From positions 312,988-376,987 of the forward strand of contig QAOA01008487.1 of assembly GCA_003255065.1 (NCBI GenBank): DNA of 64,000 nt, in the 5' to 3' direction. The DNA is from Cercis canadensis. Its lineage: Eukaryota > Streptophyta > Magnoliopsida > Fabales > Fabaceae. Position numbers and translations under genes: made by a program. Each line of letters begins with the position of its first letter. Positions within the stretch are counted from its first letter, which is position 1. The notes beneath the pieces are model-generated. The model saw only the letters and a program-made list of their open reading frames with translations, was not told the DNA's origin and made no database searches. This document shows, piece after piece, positions 23,673-33,742 of this stretch.

Positions 23673-24768
23673 GAAAAGAAAAACTCTTTAAGAGGTAAGA
23701 AAATCCTTTCCCAAAAAGAGAGACAAAAAAAGAAGAAGAATAAACAAAAGTATTCCTTCTAAATAGTTGAGGAATAAGAAAGACAGTCTATGTGATAAAA
23801 ATGACAAGAATAAGACCTCAAGTTATCAAAAACAAGATTCTCATTGTTGTCTTGACATCAAATGTTTAGGCCTTCATATCATTTCTTTCATTAGTCATAT
23901 CTTACATCCCTAAAACCCCATTACAACCGATGAAAATCCTCTTGGTAAATAAATTTTGGTATGAAACCCTATTAGAGTTAGGTGTTGAAGAAAATGGAGA
24001 AATAATGTAAGGGACAAAATCAAGTGTTGAGCTTTTATTCTTTCATTTCAAAATATTAATTTGCAAGTTGTTATAGCCATTGAAATAAGTGCTCTATGTC
24101 CTAACTCTTGCCTCCATGATCCTCCCCAGTGCCTGACACTAGGGCAAATTTTGGGTTGTCCAAAATTCATTTCTTGCATAACTTTGTCCTTGACAAGTTC
24201 ATTTGCATGAACCAATGAGCATAGGTCCTGTCTCATCTCAATCATTTCTTAATCACTTTGTCATTTCTTGAATGCATGACACATCTCATTAATTTTTACC
24301 AAATAAAATAAGAGTGGCTCTTACTTAGTTGACATGACAAGCATTAGGAATTGAAGAACTGCAGTACCATGATCTTGGCAAAGGCTTAACATTGATAAAA
24401 ATCCACGTAGAAAGCAGTCTGTTAGACTTAACCAAAACTGGGGCAAAATTTCATTAAGCAAATTTTTAATTGAGCAAGCAACTTACACTTTTTAAATTCA
24501 ATGTCATTAATCTGACCATGGGCTCTGACCTACCATTTTTATTCCCTTGCATTTTAGGACTTGACCCACTGCTTTATTTTCTGAAATATCTTGCACCTTT
24601 ACCCATTGTATTATTACCATTTTGGGCCTTGCCCCTTCATGTTATTTTTTGGACATATCATTCATTTCTCAAACTTTGTCTTCTTGACTCATATCATGCA
24701 TTTTCTACACTTCATCCCTTGTTTAATTTTTGTTTATCTACGGGCCTTGACCCACTGCATCTTCCTTG

Positions 24769-25410
24769 TCAAAAGTCCTTCGACAGAAGAAGCACTTTTA
24801 TTTTCCTTTTCAAATTCCTTCGGCAAAGGAGGCACATTTATTTTTCTTGTCAAAATCCTTCAGCAGAAAAGGAACCTTGACTTTTCTTGTCAAAGTCCTT
24901 CGGCAAATGAGGCACCTTTATTTTCCCTATCAAAGTCCTTCGACGGAGGAGGTACTTTCATTTTTCTTGTCCAAGTCCTTTGGCAAAAGAGGCACATTTT
25001 ATTTTCTTGTCAAAGTCTTTCACTAGAGGAGACATCTTTATTTTTCTTGCCAAAGTTCTTTGGTGGAGGAGGCACCTTTATTTTTCTCGTCGAAGTCCTT
25101 CAGTGGAGGAGGCTCCTTTATTTTTCTAACCAAAGTCCTTCGGCGGAGGAGGCACCTTTATTTTTCTCTTCAAAGTCCTCCGGCGGAGGAGGCACATTTA
25201 TTTTTCTTGTTAAAGTCCTTCGGTGGAAGAGGTACCTTCATTTTCCTTTCCAAAGTCTTTTGGCGGAGGGGACACCTTTATTTTTCTCGTCAAAGTCCTT
25301 CGGTAGAGGAGACACATTTATTTTCCCTGTCAAAGTTATTCTGCAAATTAGGCACTTTTATTTTCCTTTTCAAAGTCCTTTCGGCGAAGGAGGCACCTTT
25401 ACTTTTTCTA
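24769..25410 (+). repeat. 40-bp tandem array, about 16 units
   Basis: Exact 40-bp periodicity. The unit reads approximately CAAAGTCCTTCGGCGGAGGA then GGCACCTTTATTTTTCTTGT. Because 40 is not a multiple of three, three overlapping open frames (24591-25503) read through it; I do not regard these as genes. It lies upstream of the LTR-like end at 25717, the same relative position as the 40-bp array next to LTR A. Confidence 0.9.
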
Positions 25411-25716
25411 TTGAAATCGAATCTAGCCTTGCTCGGTCAAGCCTGTGTTAAGGCAGGTGCTTTCCCTTTTCTGTATTTTCCCTCCTACTTAAATCGAATC
25501 TAGTCTAACTAGGTCGAACCTGTGTCAAGCCAGGTGCTTTTAAATTCTTGTCGACTCTCGAGTGAAAGATCTCAGTGCTTTTAATTTTCCTTATCATTTT
25601 GGATTCTACAAAAAAAAAAATACTTGTCTACTATCTTTACATGTTTCCTACGTGAGGACTTGAAAACATTTACTTCTCATGTCACTCAAATAGCAAACAT
25701 GTAAAGAGAAGTAAAC

Positions 25717-26586
25717 TGTAGACATTATATTCTGTTCGGGGTATTACATGTTTTTCAAAAAAAAAAAAGAGAAAAAATAAATTTATTTTTAAAATTCAAA
25801 ATTTATGTTTTCAAGTGAGAAATCTGATTTTAAGGTCTTTAAGGCATCTTTTAGCTTTTGAATCAAAGTTTCAGTTTTTGAGTGTTGACCTACTTCATTT
25901 TAACCCACTTCATTTTAACCCAAATTAGGAAGCCATTTGACCCATTTTTCTTTAAATTTGAGTTTGGGGCCTCTTGGCCTATTTGATTTTCTTTAAATAT
26001 TTTGTTTGGACATAAAAATTATAATTTTCTAGGCTTTTAGTGATTTTTGATCAAAACTCATATTTTGGACTTGGCCCGTCATACTAAAACCCTAGTTAAA
26101 GGGCTTTTGGGTTTGCCCGATTTTTTATTTTCTAAATATTTTTAGTTTAAATAAATGATATATATTTTTTGGACTATTTAATATGTTTGAAGTTTTATTT
26201 GGGTCCAATTGGACCAACTTAGGTCCAAGGTTAAGTCATTTAGGCTTACTTTGACTTAATTTGGCCCAATTGGCCCATTATATTTTCATGGCTTTTATTT
26301 TTTATCAAAAATAAAATAATTTTGTAGGAATTTTAGAGGTGATTTTTGGCCAAGCTGATGGAGAAAAGTTTTATTAGGGTTTTGGCAAAATATCAAGAGA
26401 ATGGATGTTGCATGTGCCTTACAAGTGCCAAGAGTCTCATTTTTAGGGTTTCTTGTTTTATTTCAGCAAAAATGAGCTTAATATGATTAAAAATCTGAAA
26501 GGAGGATAGCTAGGGTTCAAAAAATATTTTCAAGCATAAGTGAAAAGATCTAGCCTCAAAGAAGCTTCATGGAATAAATTGCTCAA
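25717..26586 (+). mobile_element. Possible 3' LTR start of the plus-strand element, truncated
   Basis: TGTAGACATTATATTCTG, followed by TTCGGGG, resembles the starts of LTR A and LTR B. It is preceded by the purine-rich AAAGAGAAGTAAAC. Beyond the first tens of bases similarity to LTR B is weak. The segment ends around 26586, where gypsy RNase H coding on the minus strand begins. I read it as a truncated or divergent 3' LTR; a simple pair with 17236-19619 is not proven. Confidence 0.5.
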
Positions 26587-27310
26587 GTAATAAATTGCTC
26601 TCTCTTTCTTTCCTCCTTTGTCATGTTACCCTAACACATTCTCTATTGATTCTTACAACATAGTTAGGTATAAAATAAGAGGTTTCCCTAGAATTGGAGG
26701 CACAAGTACTGGTGGATTAAGCAAGTACTCTTTAACCTTCTCAAAAGCTTATTGGCAATGTTCATTCCACTCACTAGGATTATGTTTTCTTAAGAGTTTG
26801 AAGATCGGCTCATAGGTATAAGTGAGGTTAGAGACGAATCTAGCTATGTAGTTAAGTTTTCCAAAGAAACTGTGCAGTTCCTTTTCTGACCTTGGAGGTG
26901 GCATTTCTCATATTGCTTTAGCCTTATCTGGATCCATTTCAATCTTTTTTCTGCTTACAATAAAACCAAGGAACTTTTCGATCATTGCACCGAAAGTGCA
27001 TTTGGAGGGATTCAACCTGAGCTTATACTTTCTTAACCTTTCAAATAACTTTCGGAGAATGTCCACATGACTTGGCCACCATGTCATCCACGTAAACTTC
27101 AATCTCCTTATGCATCATATCATGAAATAACATGACCATAGCCCTCTAATAGGTTTCCCTAGCATTTTTCAAGCCAAATGACATTCCCTTATAAGCTAAG
27201 GTTGAATCCCTCCAAATGCACTTTCGGTGCAATGATCGAGAAGTTGCTTGGTTTTATTGTAAAGAGAAAAAGGAACAGTACGTGCCCCAGTGAGTAATAA
27301 ATGTGGTATT
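26587..27310 (-). pseudogene. Gypsy RT palm/thumb and RNase H start, pseudogene
   Basis: Minus-strand reverse transcriptase: MSFGLKNARETY, then EVYVDDMVAKS (27080-27115) with the catalytic YVDD. The following stretch includes LRLNPSKCTFGAMIEKFLGF and SEKELHSFFGKLNYIARF, and then the RNase H beginning (ERAIYYLS). Stops occur near 27150, 26907 and 26755. It reads toward the integrase at 17235 and shares its orientation, so I assign both to one Tat-like element. The RT is interrupted upstream by a solo LTR (27311-28441) and contains an 80-bp inverted copy of its own sequence. Confidence 0.88.
27192..27270. repeat. 80-bp inverted copy of RT sequence
   Basis: 27192-27270 is the reverse complement of 26946-27025, the stretch encoding the NPSKCTFGAMIEKFLGF region, with a few mismatches. 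It sits between the WGTYC and YKGMSFG parts of the same RT frame, so it was added to the gene after it formed. Confidence 0.8.
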
Positions 27311-28441
27311 TGATAAACACACTTTTTATACAGTAATTAACCCTCATTTTTAGTCTCTTAGACCTCTTTTGGGCTGATTTGATTTGGCTTGGGCCGCATT
27401 TCAACTCTTGATATTTCTATTGCTAAGACATAAAACTTCAACTCTTGTGAAGACCACTTCTCCAAACTGTGGTGTTTTGATATTTCTATTGCTCCTTGAA
27501 GTCAACTGATGAGTCCAGAGAGCAGTTAAAAGTAAAATGAGCCTAACTTTCTCATCACAGGCCCAATTAAGCTCAAATCATGGCCCAATTAAAGCTGAGG
27601 CCCAAGAGATTAATTCTAACCTAAGGGTAATCTAGGTGTGCAATTATTTTAGAGGGTTACAAGTATGTTAAAGAAGAAGACGTACTTGAGATTCCATTCT
27701 AGACAGTTTTTCCTTGCCTCTTTTCTCTCTAGCAGTTTTCTTTGATTTTTTCTGTAATGGATCGTTCCCTCATGTTTATGGAGAGCTAATCATTTAGATC
27801 AATCCAGGTTTTGGCTGTTCTAATTATTAATTATGAGATTCTATATTAAGTTTTTATTTATTCAGTTATTAATCAAACTTCTTTCATCCCTTTTGCTTAA
27901 TTCTAATTGGATTGCTTAATTCGGATTAGAATGTTCATGTGATAATTGCTTAATTTTATATGTTAAAAGAGGATTGTAAAGATTAAACAATGTTTCTAAG
28001 CTTTTGGACAGATTGTTTAAGCTTGGTTGGATTCTAGACTTTAGGTTAATCTAGGCCTAATTGGATGCTTAATTCAGTAAACCTTAATTAATCAAATTTT
28101 GGATGTTTATCCAGTAAAGACTCTTAGATCACTTAAAGGCTCCTTGATGTGTTCTAAAGCCAAGAATTAGGTTAATTACTGAATGAATCTTTTGTAATCA
28201 ATGACGGATTAAAATCAGAATTAGCTATAACCTTGGATTGATTGCTTTCTTAATTCGGTTTATTACCTCTTGCTTTATGTTGATTAATTCTACAAATCAA
28301 CCCCTCTGTTTGTTAAAATCTTTAATCTGATTCCTTAATTAGAATAATCATAGGGCTCGACTCAGTGATACATTATGCTACAAGTAGCTTTGGTGAACCG
28401 GTTATAAATTCACTAATTTGATTAGCTTCGGCAGCTCATCA
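27311..28441 (+). mobile_element. Solo LTR inserted in the gypsy RT
   Basis: A 1131-bp segment from TGATAAACAC to GCAGCTCATCA. The flanks GTATT (27306-27310) and GTGTT (28442-28446) differ at one position, consistent with an aged 5-bp target duplication. Removing it rejoins the RT frame (...KENT and TFITHWGTYC...). No internal region is present. The same LTR end (CTCGGCAGCTCATCA) occurs at 32733-32747. Confidence 0.82.
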
Positions 28442-29110
28442 GTGTTCTCTTTATCCTCCTCAGCCATTGGAATCTAATTGTATCTTGAGTACCCATCCAT
28501 GAATGAATGCAAATGATTTTTTGCTGTATTTTCAACCAACACATCTATATGAGGCAAAGGGAAATCATTTTTAGGACTAACTCTGTTCAAATCTCGGAAA
28601 TCTACGCATATTCTCATCCGTCCATCTTTCTTAGGTACTGGAACTTATTTGGCAACCCATGCAGGACAAGTGGACACTTCTAAGAACCCAACATCTATTT
28701 GCTTGATCACTTCTTCTTTTATCTTGATGGATATTTTTAGCCTCATTCGCCTCAACCTTTGCTTAACCGATTTGCAATTAGAATACAAAGGGATCTTATG
28801 AGACACAATACTAGGGTCGAGACCCAGCATGTCTTGATAAAACCAAGCAAAAACATCCAAGTACTCTTTGAATAAAACAATCATTTCTTCTCTTTCTGGG
28901 TTGTCAACAAATTTCAATTCCCTTTTCTCTTCCTCATGCCCAAGTTTATTACCTGGACTTCTTCATTGTAGGGACTTATTGCCTTTTCATATGACTCAAC
29001 CATCTTTGCAAATCTATCCTAGAGTTCTACCTTCTCACCAGAGTTGTATCCATCTATATCAAATTCATCATCAAAATCAATCATTGGACAAATATGATTG
29101 TCATCCTAGG
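28442..29110 (-). pseudogene. Gypsy RT N-terminal part, pseudogene
   Basis: The minus strand encodes the region between protease and RT and the RT fingers: YNEEVQVINLG, FAWFYQDMLGLDPSIVSHKI, VKQRLRRMRLKISIKIKEEV, then CPAWVAK and the VPKKDG/ICVDFRDLNRVSPK block (28560-28650), reaching IPMAEEDKENT. A stop near 29019 and a frameshift around 28915 disrupt it. It continues past the solo LTR into 27310-26587. Confidence 0.88.
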
Positions 29111-29993
29111 ACAAGAGATATGTATTATAAAGACTTTTGAAAATGAAATTCAAAGAAAATTGAACAAGAGTTAATTAAATGGAGATTAGTGTAAAAAAGA
29201 AATGACAAACTTTTGGAGAGATGATGAGTGAAACAAAACTGAATTCAAACTCCATACTAAAATGCTTCATTAATATGCCAAATAAAATGTGGTCCAATGC
29301 AATAACTTTCAAATGACCTTGGACCTTGGCCATAAGAAAAATAACAACAGAAACAATTATTACTCAAAAGAGACAATCTCCGACAATGGTTCCATTTCCC
29401 AGTTAATCAGTTATTCTTCTTCGCTTTAAGGCCAGATCCAACAACTTTTCTCTTGATGTCCTTCCAAAGTGTTCACCATATGCATAAGGTCAGCAATTCC
29501 CGTGGCTAACATCATTCCAGCTGGCATGGGAAATATCTCCCGAAGATGAGGGATATTCCTTACTTCTTCATTTTCACCATTTCCTTGCCACCTGACGGGT
29601 GCCGAACCGTACAAAATTAAACTACTAATTGCAACTAAATTGTAGTATAGGATGCAACCAGTGTCGTCTCCCAAGGATTCACCAAAACAACTAATCTTTC
29701 AAGAACTTAAGCAAGAACAGAATAAGGGGGGGTTTTGTGTTGAATGCAATATACTAAGAATTAAGAAAGCAGTAAATTGAATTTATCAAATAAGAGAAAA
29801 CGCAATCAACTCAAGCAGGCAACCAAACTCTAATCCATCCTTGTTCACTAAAGATAACATAGATCTGATTTAATTATTGGTTAAGTGTTACCTGGAACCC
29901 CTAACAATAACACTTAGAATTCCTACTGATTTACCAATCAGGATTCAATTAATCATGGAATTAAGACTCTAGGCAACCGCTCTATATCACTAA
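29111..29993. other. Uncertain repeat-derived sequence
   Basis: By position it should hold the protease-RT linker of the minus-strand gypsy, but I cannot recognise it. A minus frame at 29426-29674 has no motif I can name. Sequence around 29595-29690 (CCGAACCGTACAAA, then GTCGTCTCCCAAGGATT) resembles the LTR-end or leader context of other plant retroelements. It ends at a single N (29994), probably a contig join. Confidence 0.4.
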
Positions 29994-30107
29994 NACAATA
30001 GCAACCCAATTGACCATTCAACAAACAATTCAATCTTCAATTACAACTACGAGCCCTATAATTTAAGTCCAAAAATTTGAAGGGAAATTAAGAACTGAAG
30101 AATTTAC

Positions 30108-30290
30108 CTTGTCGAACCAAGGATCATGAAGAATGTAGAGGTTGCGCTTGTGCACAATGGAAGGACGGATGCCTCCGGTTGTAGTGAAAGATCTGGTGAG
30201 GAACAACCCAGGATTTGTACTCAATGCCTGATGCTTAATCCATTTGATCTTAGAGGAAGAGAGCCTGAACTGGTTGGAGACATTCGCCAT
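30108..30290 (-). pseudogene. NAD-ME: First exon of mitochondrial NAD-malic enzyme, isolated fragment
   Basis: A 61-codon open exon from ATG (30290) to a splice donor (AAG|GTAAAT at 30107), phase 0. The N-terminus is rich in Ser, Arg and Lys, followed by SFTTTGGIRP, like a mitochondrial presequence. The mature start SIVHKRNLYILHDPWFDK matches the conserved opening of plant NAD-malic enzyme, which decarboxylates malate to pyruvate in mitochondria. Upstream on the minus strand is plausible 5' UTR (to about 30400), and downstream about 110 bp of intron-like sequence runs to the N at 29994. Exon 2 is not visible; gypsy pieces flank both sides. Either a captured gene fragment or a true first exon cut off by insertions or misassembly. 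Confidence 0.75.
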
Positions 30291-30399
30291 TGTTGAATCG
30301 AACAGGTTGCTTCCTCTAGCAGTAGCACCAACAAAGTAGTTTCAGAGAAGAAGCAGTAGAAGAAGATCTAATAATTTCAACCAACAAAGTAAGGTTTTA

Positions 30400-30647
30400 T
30401 TGTCTTTTCATTATTTTCCGTCGTAACCAATGAAATTTCTTGCAAGATGACAATTTACATAGATGTCCTTTTAGTAATTTCAACAATTAGTAGTGCTTAT
30501 ACATACATGCATCCAAACATTTGCAATGGATTATAAAAGTGCTTTTGGAACTTTGTATCCAAACACAAAGTAGGTTATTTTACAAGTAATTTAGTTTATG
30601 CAAAATTCTAATGACCTACTACAAATGCCACAAGTAACAGGACAAAG
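30400..30647. other. Non-coding spacer
   Basis: AT-rich sequence upstream of the malic enzyme exon, with no coding domain. TTTGGATnCA occurs twice on the minus strand, but I cannot define an element. Confidence 0.4.
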
Positions 30648-30850
30648 CTAGAATAGATTTAAATGAGAATTCAAGGCTTCTTCTGTTGTTTTCACATACG
30701 ACAAATACTTGGGTTTAGTTACCAACATTTCCTCCTCTCCTTTGATGGTAATTACTTTCCCCTCGTTGATATACTTCAACCTTTGATAAAGAGTGGATGG
30801 AACTACTCTTGTTGTGTGGATCCATGGCCTTCCTAAAAGCATGGTGTAAT
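30648..30850 (-). pseudogene. Gypsy protease C-terminal fragment
   Basis: The minus strand reads [20 protein letters not shown], then [20 protein letters not shown] and [12 protein letters not shown], the end of the retroviral-type aspartic protease and following linker of Tat-like gypsy elements. Orientation and order (protease right of RT, RT right of integrase) fit the same dismembered element as 11039-29110. Coding stops abruptly at about 30850 where a plus-strand copia piece begins. Confidence 0.82.
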
Positions 30851-31927
30851 TTGTCTCTACATAATCCCTTTACTGGTGATGACACAGTTACAGTTGGAAA
30901 TGGTAAGGGATTGGTTGTTCTCAACACTAGTATTGCCTCTATCTCTGCTGCTAAGAGAGCTTTATTACTTAATCATGTTTTACATGTTCCTAAAATCACT
31001 GCTAATATGGTTAGTGTACAAAAGCTATGTCAAGATAACAATACTTATGTAGAATTCTATCCTTCTTGTTTTCTTGTGAAGGATTTGAAAACACAAGAGG
31101 TTCTATTACAAGGTAGGCTTGATCAAGGGCCATACAAGGTCATGTCTTCCCTCACATCTAACAATACCAGACACTCTAGCATTGTTGTTGCCTATCAAGT
31201 CTTTAGTAACCCTTCGCATACCAAACTTTCTGATTTACAGCTTTGGCATAACAGACTTGGTCACCCCTTTGTTAATATTGTAAATAGGGTCATGACTCAT
31301 TGTCATTTACCTCATTTTCATTCAAATAAAACTCCAATTTGTAGCTCTTGTCAGTTAGCTAAAAGCCCCAGATTACCATTTGTAAATTCAACTGCTAAGG
31401 CCATAAAGCCATTTGATTTGATACATGCTAACTTGTGGGGGTTCCCTTCCCTGTTGTTCTGTTAATGGAGCTTGTTATTTTCTACTTTTGATTGATGATT
31501 ATAGTAGGTTATCTTGGCTTTATCTGTTGCAATCTAAAAGTGACAGCTTGGAGATGTTTCAAAGATTCCAAGTCATGGTTGAAAGACAATTTGATAGCAA
31601 AATAAAAACTATCCAATCTAATTTTGGTGGGGAGTTTGTAGCCTTTGATAAAATGGTTAAACACCTAGGCATAGTCCATAGGTTTTCTTGCCCGTATACA
31701 CCACAACAAAATGGCAGGGTAGAGAGAGAAAATAGGCATGTGGTAGAAATGGGGTTGTTTCTTCTTATTATTGCTAACATGCCAACAAAATACTGGAGCT
31801 TCTCTTTCCAAACTGCGGTGTATCTCATTAATAGATTACCTACAGTAGTCCTCCACTTTAAGTCCCCTTATGAGCTTCTGTATCAAAAACCACCTGATCT
31901 TTCTCATGTCAAGACATTTGGTTGCCT
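30850..31927 (+). pseudogene. Ty1/copia protease end plus integrase, truncated by gap
   Basis: Plus-strand copia pol. It starts in the protease-distal part ([19 protein letters not shown], then LLNHVLHVPKITANMVSVQK). Next is the GAG-pre-integrase zinc motif (LWHNRLGHPFVN, then CSSCQLAKS). Then comes the integrase core with LLIDDYSRLSWLY, IQSNFGGEF (the usual Asp before GGEF is Asn-Phe) and YTPQQNGRVERENRHVVE with the catalytic Glu. A frameshift near 31440 separates the zinc domain from the core. It resembles the Ale/RE1-type copia pol. The N gap hides the rest, and the left end abuts gypsy protease sequence. Confidence 0.9.
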
Positions 31928-32445
31928 NNNNNNNNNNNNNNNNNNNNNNNNNNNNNNNNNNNNNNNNNNNNNNNNNNNNNNNNNNNNNNNNNNNNNNNNN
32001 NNNNNNNNNNNNNNNNNNNNNNNNNNNNNNNNNNNNNNNNNNNNNNNNNNNNNNNNNNNNNNNNNNNNNNNNNNNNNNNNNNNNNNNNNNNNNNNNNNNN
32101 NNNNNNNNNNNNNNNNNNNNNNNNNNNNNNNNNNNNNNNNNNNNNNNNNNNNNNNNNNNNNNNNNNNNNNNNNNNNNNNNNNNNNNNNNNNNNNNNNNNN
32201 NNNNNNNNNNNNNNNNNNNNNNNNNNNNNNNNNNNNNNNNNNNNNNNNNNNNNNNNNNNNNNNNNNNNNNNNNNNNNNNNNNNNNNNNNNNNNNNNNNNN
32301 NNNNNNNNNNNNNNNNNNNNNNNNNNNNNNNNNNNNNNNNNNNNNNNNNNNNNNNNNNNNNNNNNNNNNNNNNNNNNNNNNNNNNNNNNNNNNNNNNNNN
32401 NNNNNNNNNNNNNNNNNNNNNNNNNNNNNNNNNNNNNNNNNNNNN
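31928..32445. other. Assembly gap (518 N)
   Basis: A run of Ns. The sequence to the left is copia integrase and to the right an unrelated LTR end, so the junction between two elements is hidden here. Confidence 1.
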
Positions 32446-32747
32446 TCTTGATATGTTTTAAAGGCCAAGAACATGGTTAATAATTGAATGGATCATTAGA
32501 AATCAAGGATGAATCAAAATCAGAATCAGTTAAGGCTTGGATTGGTTGTTTTCCTTTAGGTTACCACTTACAATTATTTTTTGTCAAGTACTTAAACCAA
32601 ACAAAACCCCCTATGTTTACATGCTTCTTAATATGATTCACTAAATAGAACAATCCTTAGGTTCGACTTAGGGCTGCCCTTTGCTGCAAATAGCTTAGGT
32701 AACCGACCTTAAACTTAATTAATTTGAGGAGCCTCGGCAGCTCATCA
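32446..32747 (+). mobile_element. 3' end of an LTR, same family as the solo LTR at 27311
   Basis: Aligns with about 28136-28441 of the solo LTR (GTGTTCTAAAGCCAAGAA / ATGTTTTAAAGGCCAAGAA, then the AGGnTCGACTnAG block and the shared end CTCGGCAGCTCATCA). The start is lost in the gap. The ORF relic that follows at 32811 would be in the internal region if this is a 5' LTR. Confidence 0.75.
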
Positions 32748-32810
32748 CCTACTCGGACTTCTTTTGTGCGGGGTTAAGAAGTCAATTCTTTTGGTCTTCG
32801 ATACGGGCCC

Positions 32811-33742
32811 ATGCACTTCACATATGACCACTACATGGATCGAAGCCATCATAAGGATATACTACAACAAGTGCTTATCTCCATTTGTAGAGAAGGTGCC
32901 GCTTGGATTACTGACAAAGCAGGCAAGCCCAATAAGTTGAAGAGGGTGGATCTCAACCCAGTGGCAAAGGCTTGGCACTCCTTCGTTTATACACCATCAT
33001 TCCCTCAAGCAACTCTTCAAAGGTTACCATTCCACGAGCCATATTTATCTTCACCATATTGAAAGAAGGGACGGTCAACATTAGGCGTTTGATTTGGGAC
33101 CACATTCACAAGATCGTCCAAGATAATTCCAAAGGGCTGTTACCTTACCCAAGCTTGATCACCCACTTTTGTCTTCAAGCTGGTGTTTCTGCTAAGGGGG
33201 AAGAGAAGTATTCAGCCTTATGCCATCTTGATGATTCTGACATCACTAAATTTCAGAGGGAATTTGAGGCAATGTCTGGCTCCGCTTCACACGCTCAGGG
33301 TCCCACCCCACTTGGTGCTAACCCTTCCACCTCTGTACCACCGGATCTTCACCCTACCAGTGAGTCCTCATTAGAGCACTTTGTGAGGGATCTCGTCTGG
33401 CAGAATGCACAGATCTAGCAACAGAACTTGCAGGTTCTTCATCATCTACAGTAGAACCAGCAAGATACTCGAGATCACCTGCGGATCTTAGACCAGCACA
33501 TGGACCAAATGGAAATTCAAAGCAACTGGTAGTTCCAATATTATGTTCGGGTCATGCAATCCACTAATGCTATTCACCGAGCCTTGATTCGAACAATGCG
33601 GCGAGATCCCAATGCTTACCCTCAATTCCCAAATCCACCTCATAACCTCATGAAACCCTATCCTCCGGACAAGCCATGACAACCTGTACAACAACCACCT
33701 ATCCACTGTCCAGTTGTTAAGGACGATGATGAGGAAGATTAA
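32811..33742 (+). pseudogene. 'Putative plant transposon protein' domain ORF, pseudogene
   Basis: Two frames joined by a frameshift near 32985. The first has SICREGAAWITDKAGKPNKL and LNPVAKAWHSFVYT. The second has IIPSSNSSKVTIPRAIFIFT, then VNIRRLIWDHIHKIVQ and LPYPSLITHFCLQAGV. This matches the plant-retroelement-associated domain I know as PF20167. The function of the family is unknown to me. From about 33275 the protein is Ser/Pro-rich and from 33420 Gln-rich, ending acidic (DDDEED). In-frame stops at 33416, 33461, 33530 and 33677 mostly look like C-to-T or G-to-A changes (CAG to TAG, CGA to TGA). It follows an LTR end by 64 bp. Confidence 0.72.

Larger units (their letters stand above)
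22500..24768 (+). other. Non-coding spacer replacing pol
   Basis: Where pol should be there is no recognisable protease, RT or integrase on the plus strand. The region holds a long A tract broken by one N (22737-22778), a lysine-rich A-tract frame at 23556-23762 that I regard as chance, and the 383-bp repeat around the N at 23289. Confidence 0.6.

Noticed and set aside
23556-23762. Lysine/glutamate-rich 68-residue frame
   Set aside because: It is the translation of an A/G-rich low-complexity tract partly duplicated at an assembly N; no motif.
24591-25503. Three long overlapping plus-strand frames (up to 286 aa) with repeated FIFLVKVL-like peptides
   Set aside because: They are produced by a 40-bp tandem array read in three phases, with no start context or homologue, so they are a by-product of the repeat.
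25717-26586. Treating this as a proven 3' LTR partner of 17236-19619
   Set aside because: Only the first tens of bases and the purine-rich preceding tract support it; the body does not align well, so it is kept as a possible truncated or divergent LTR.
31836-32480. Open frames across 31928-32445
   Set aside because: They run through the N gap and carry no information there.
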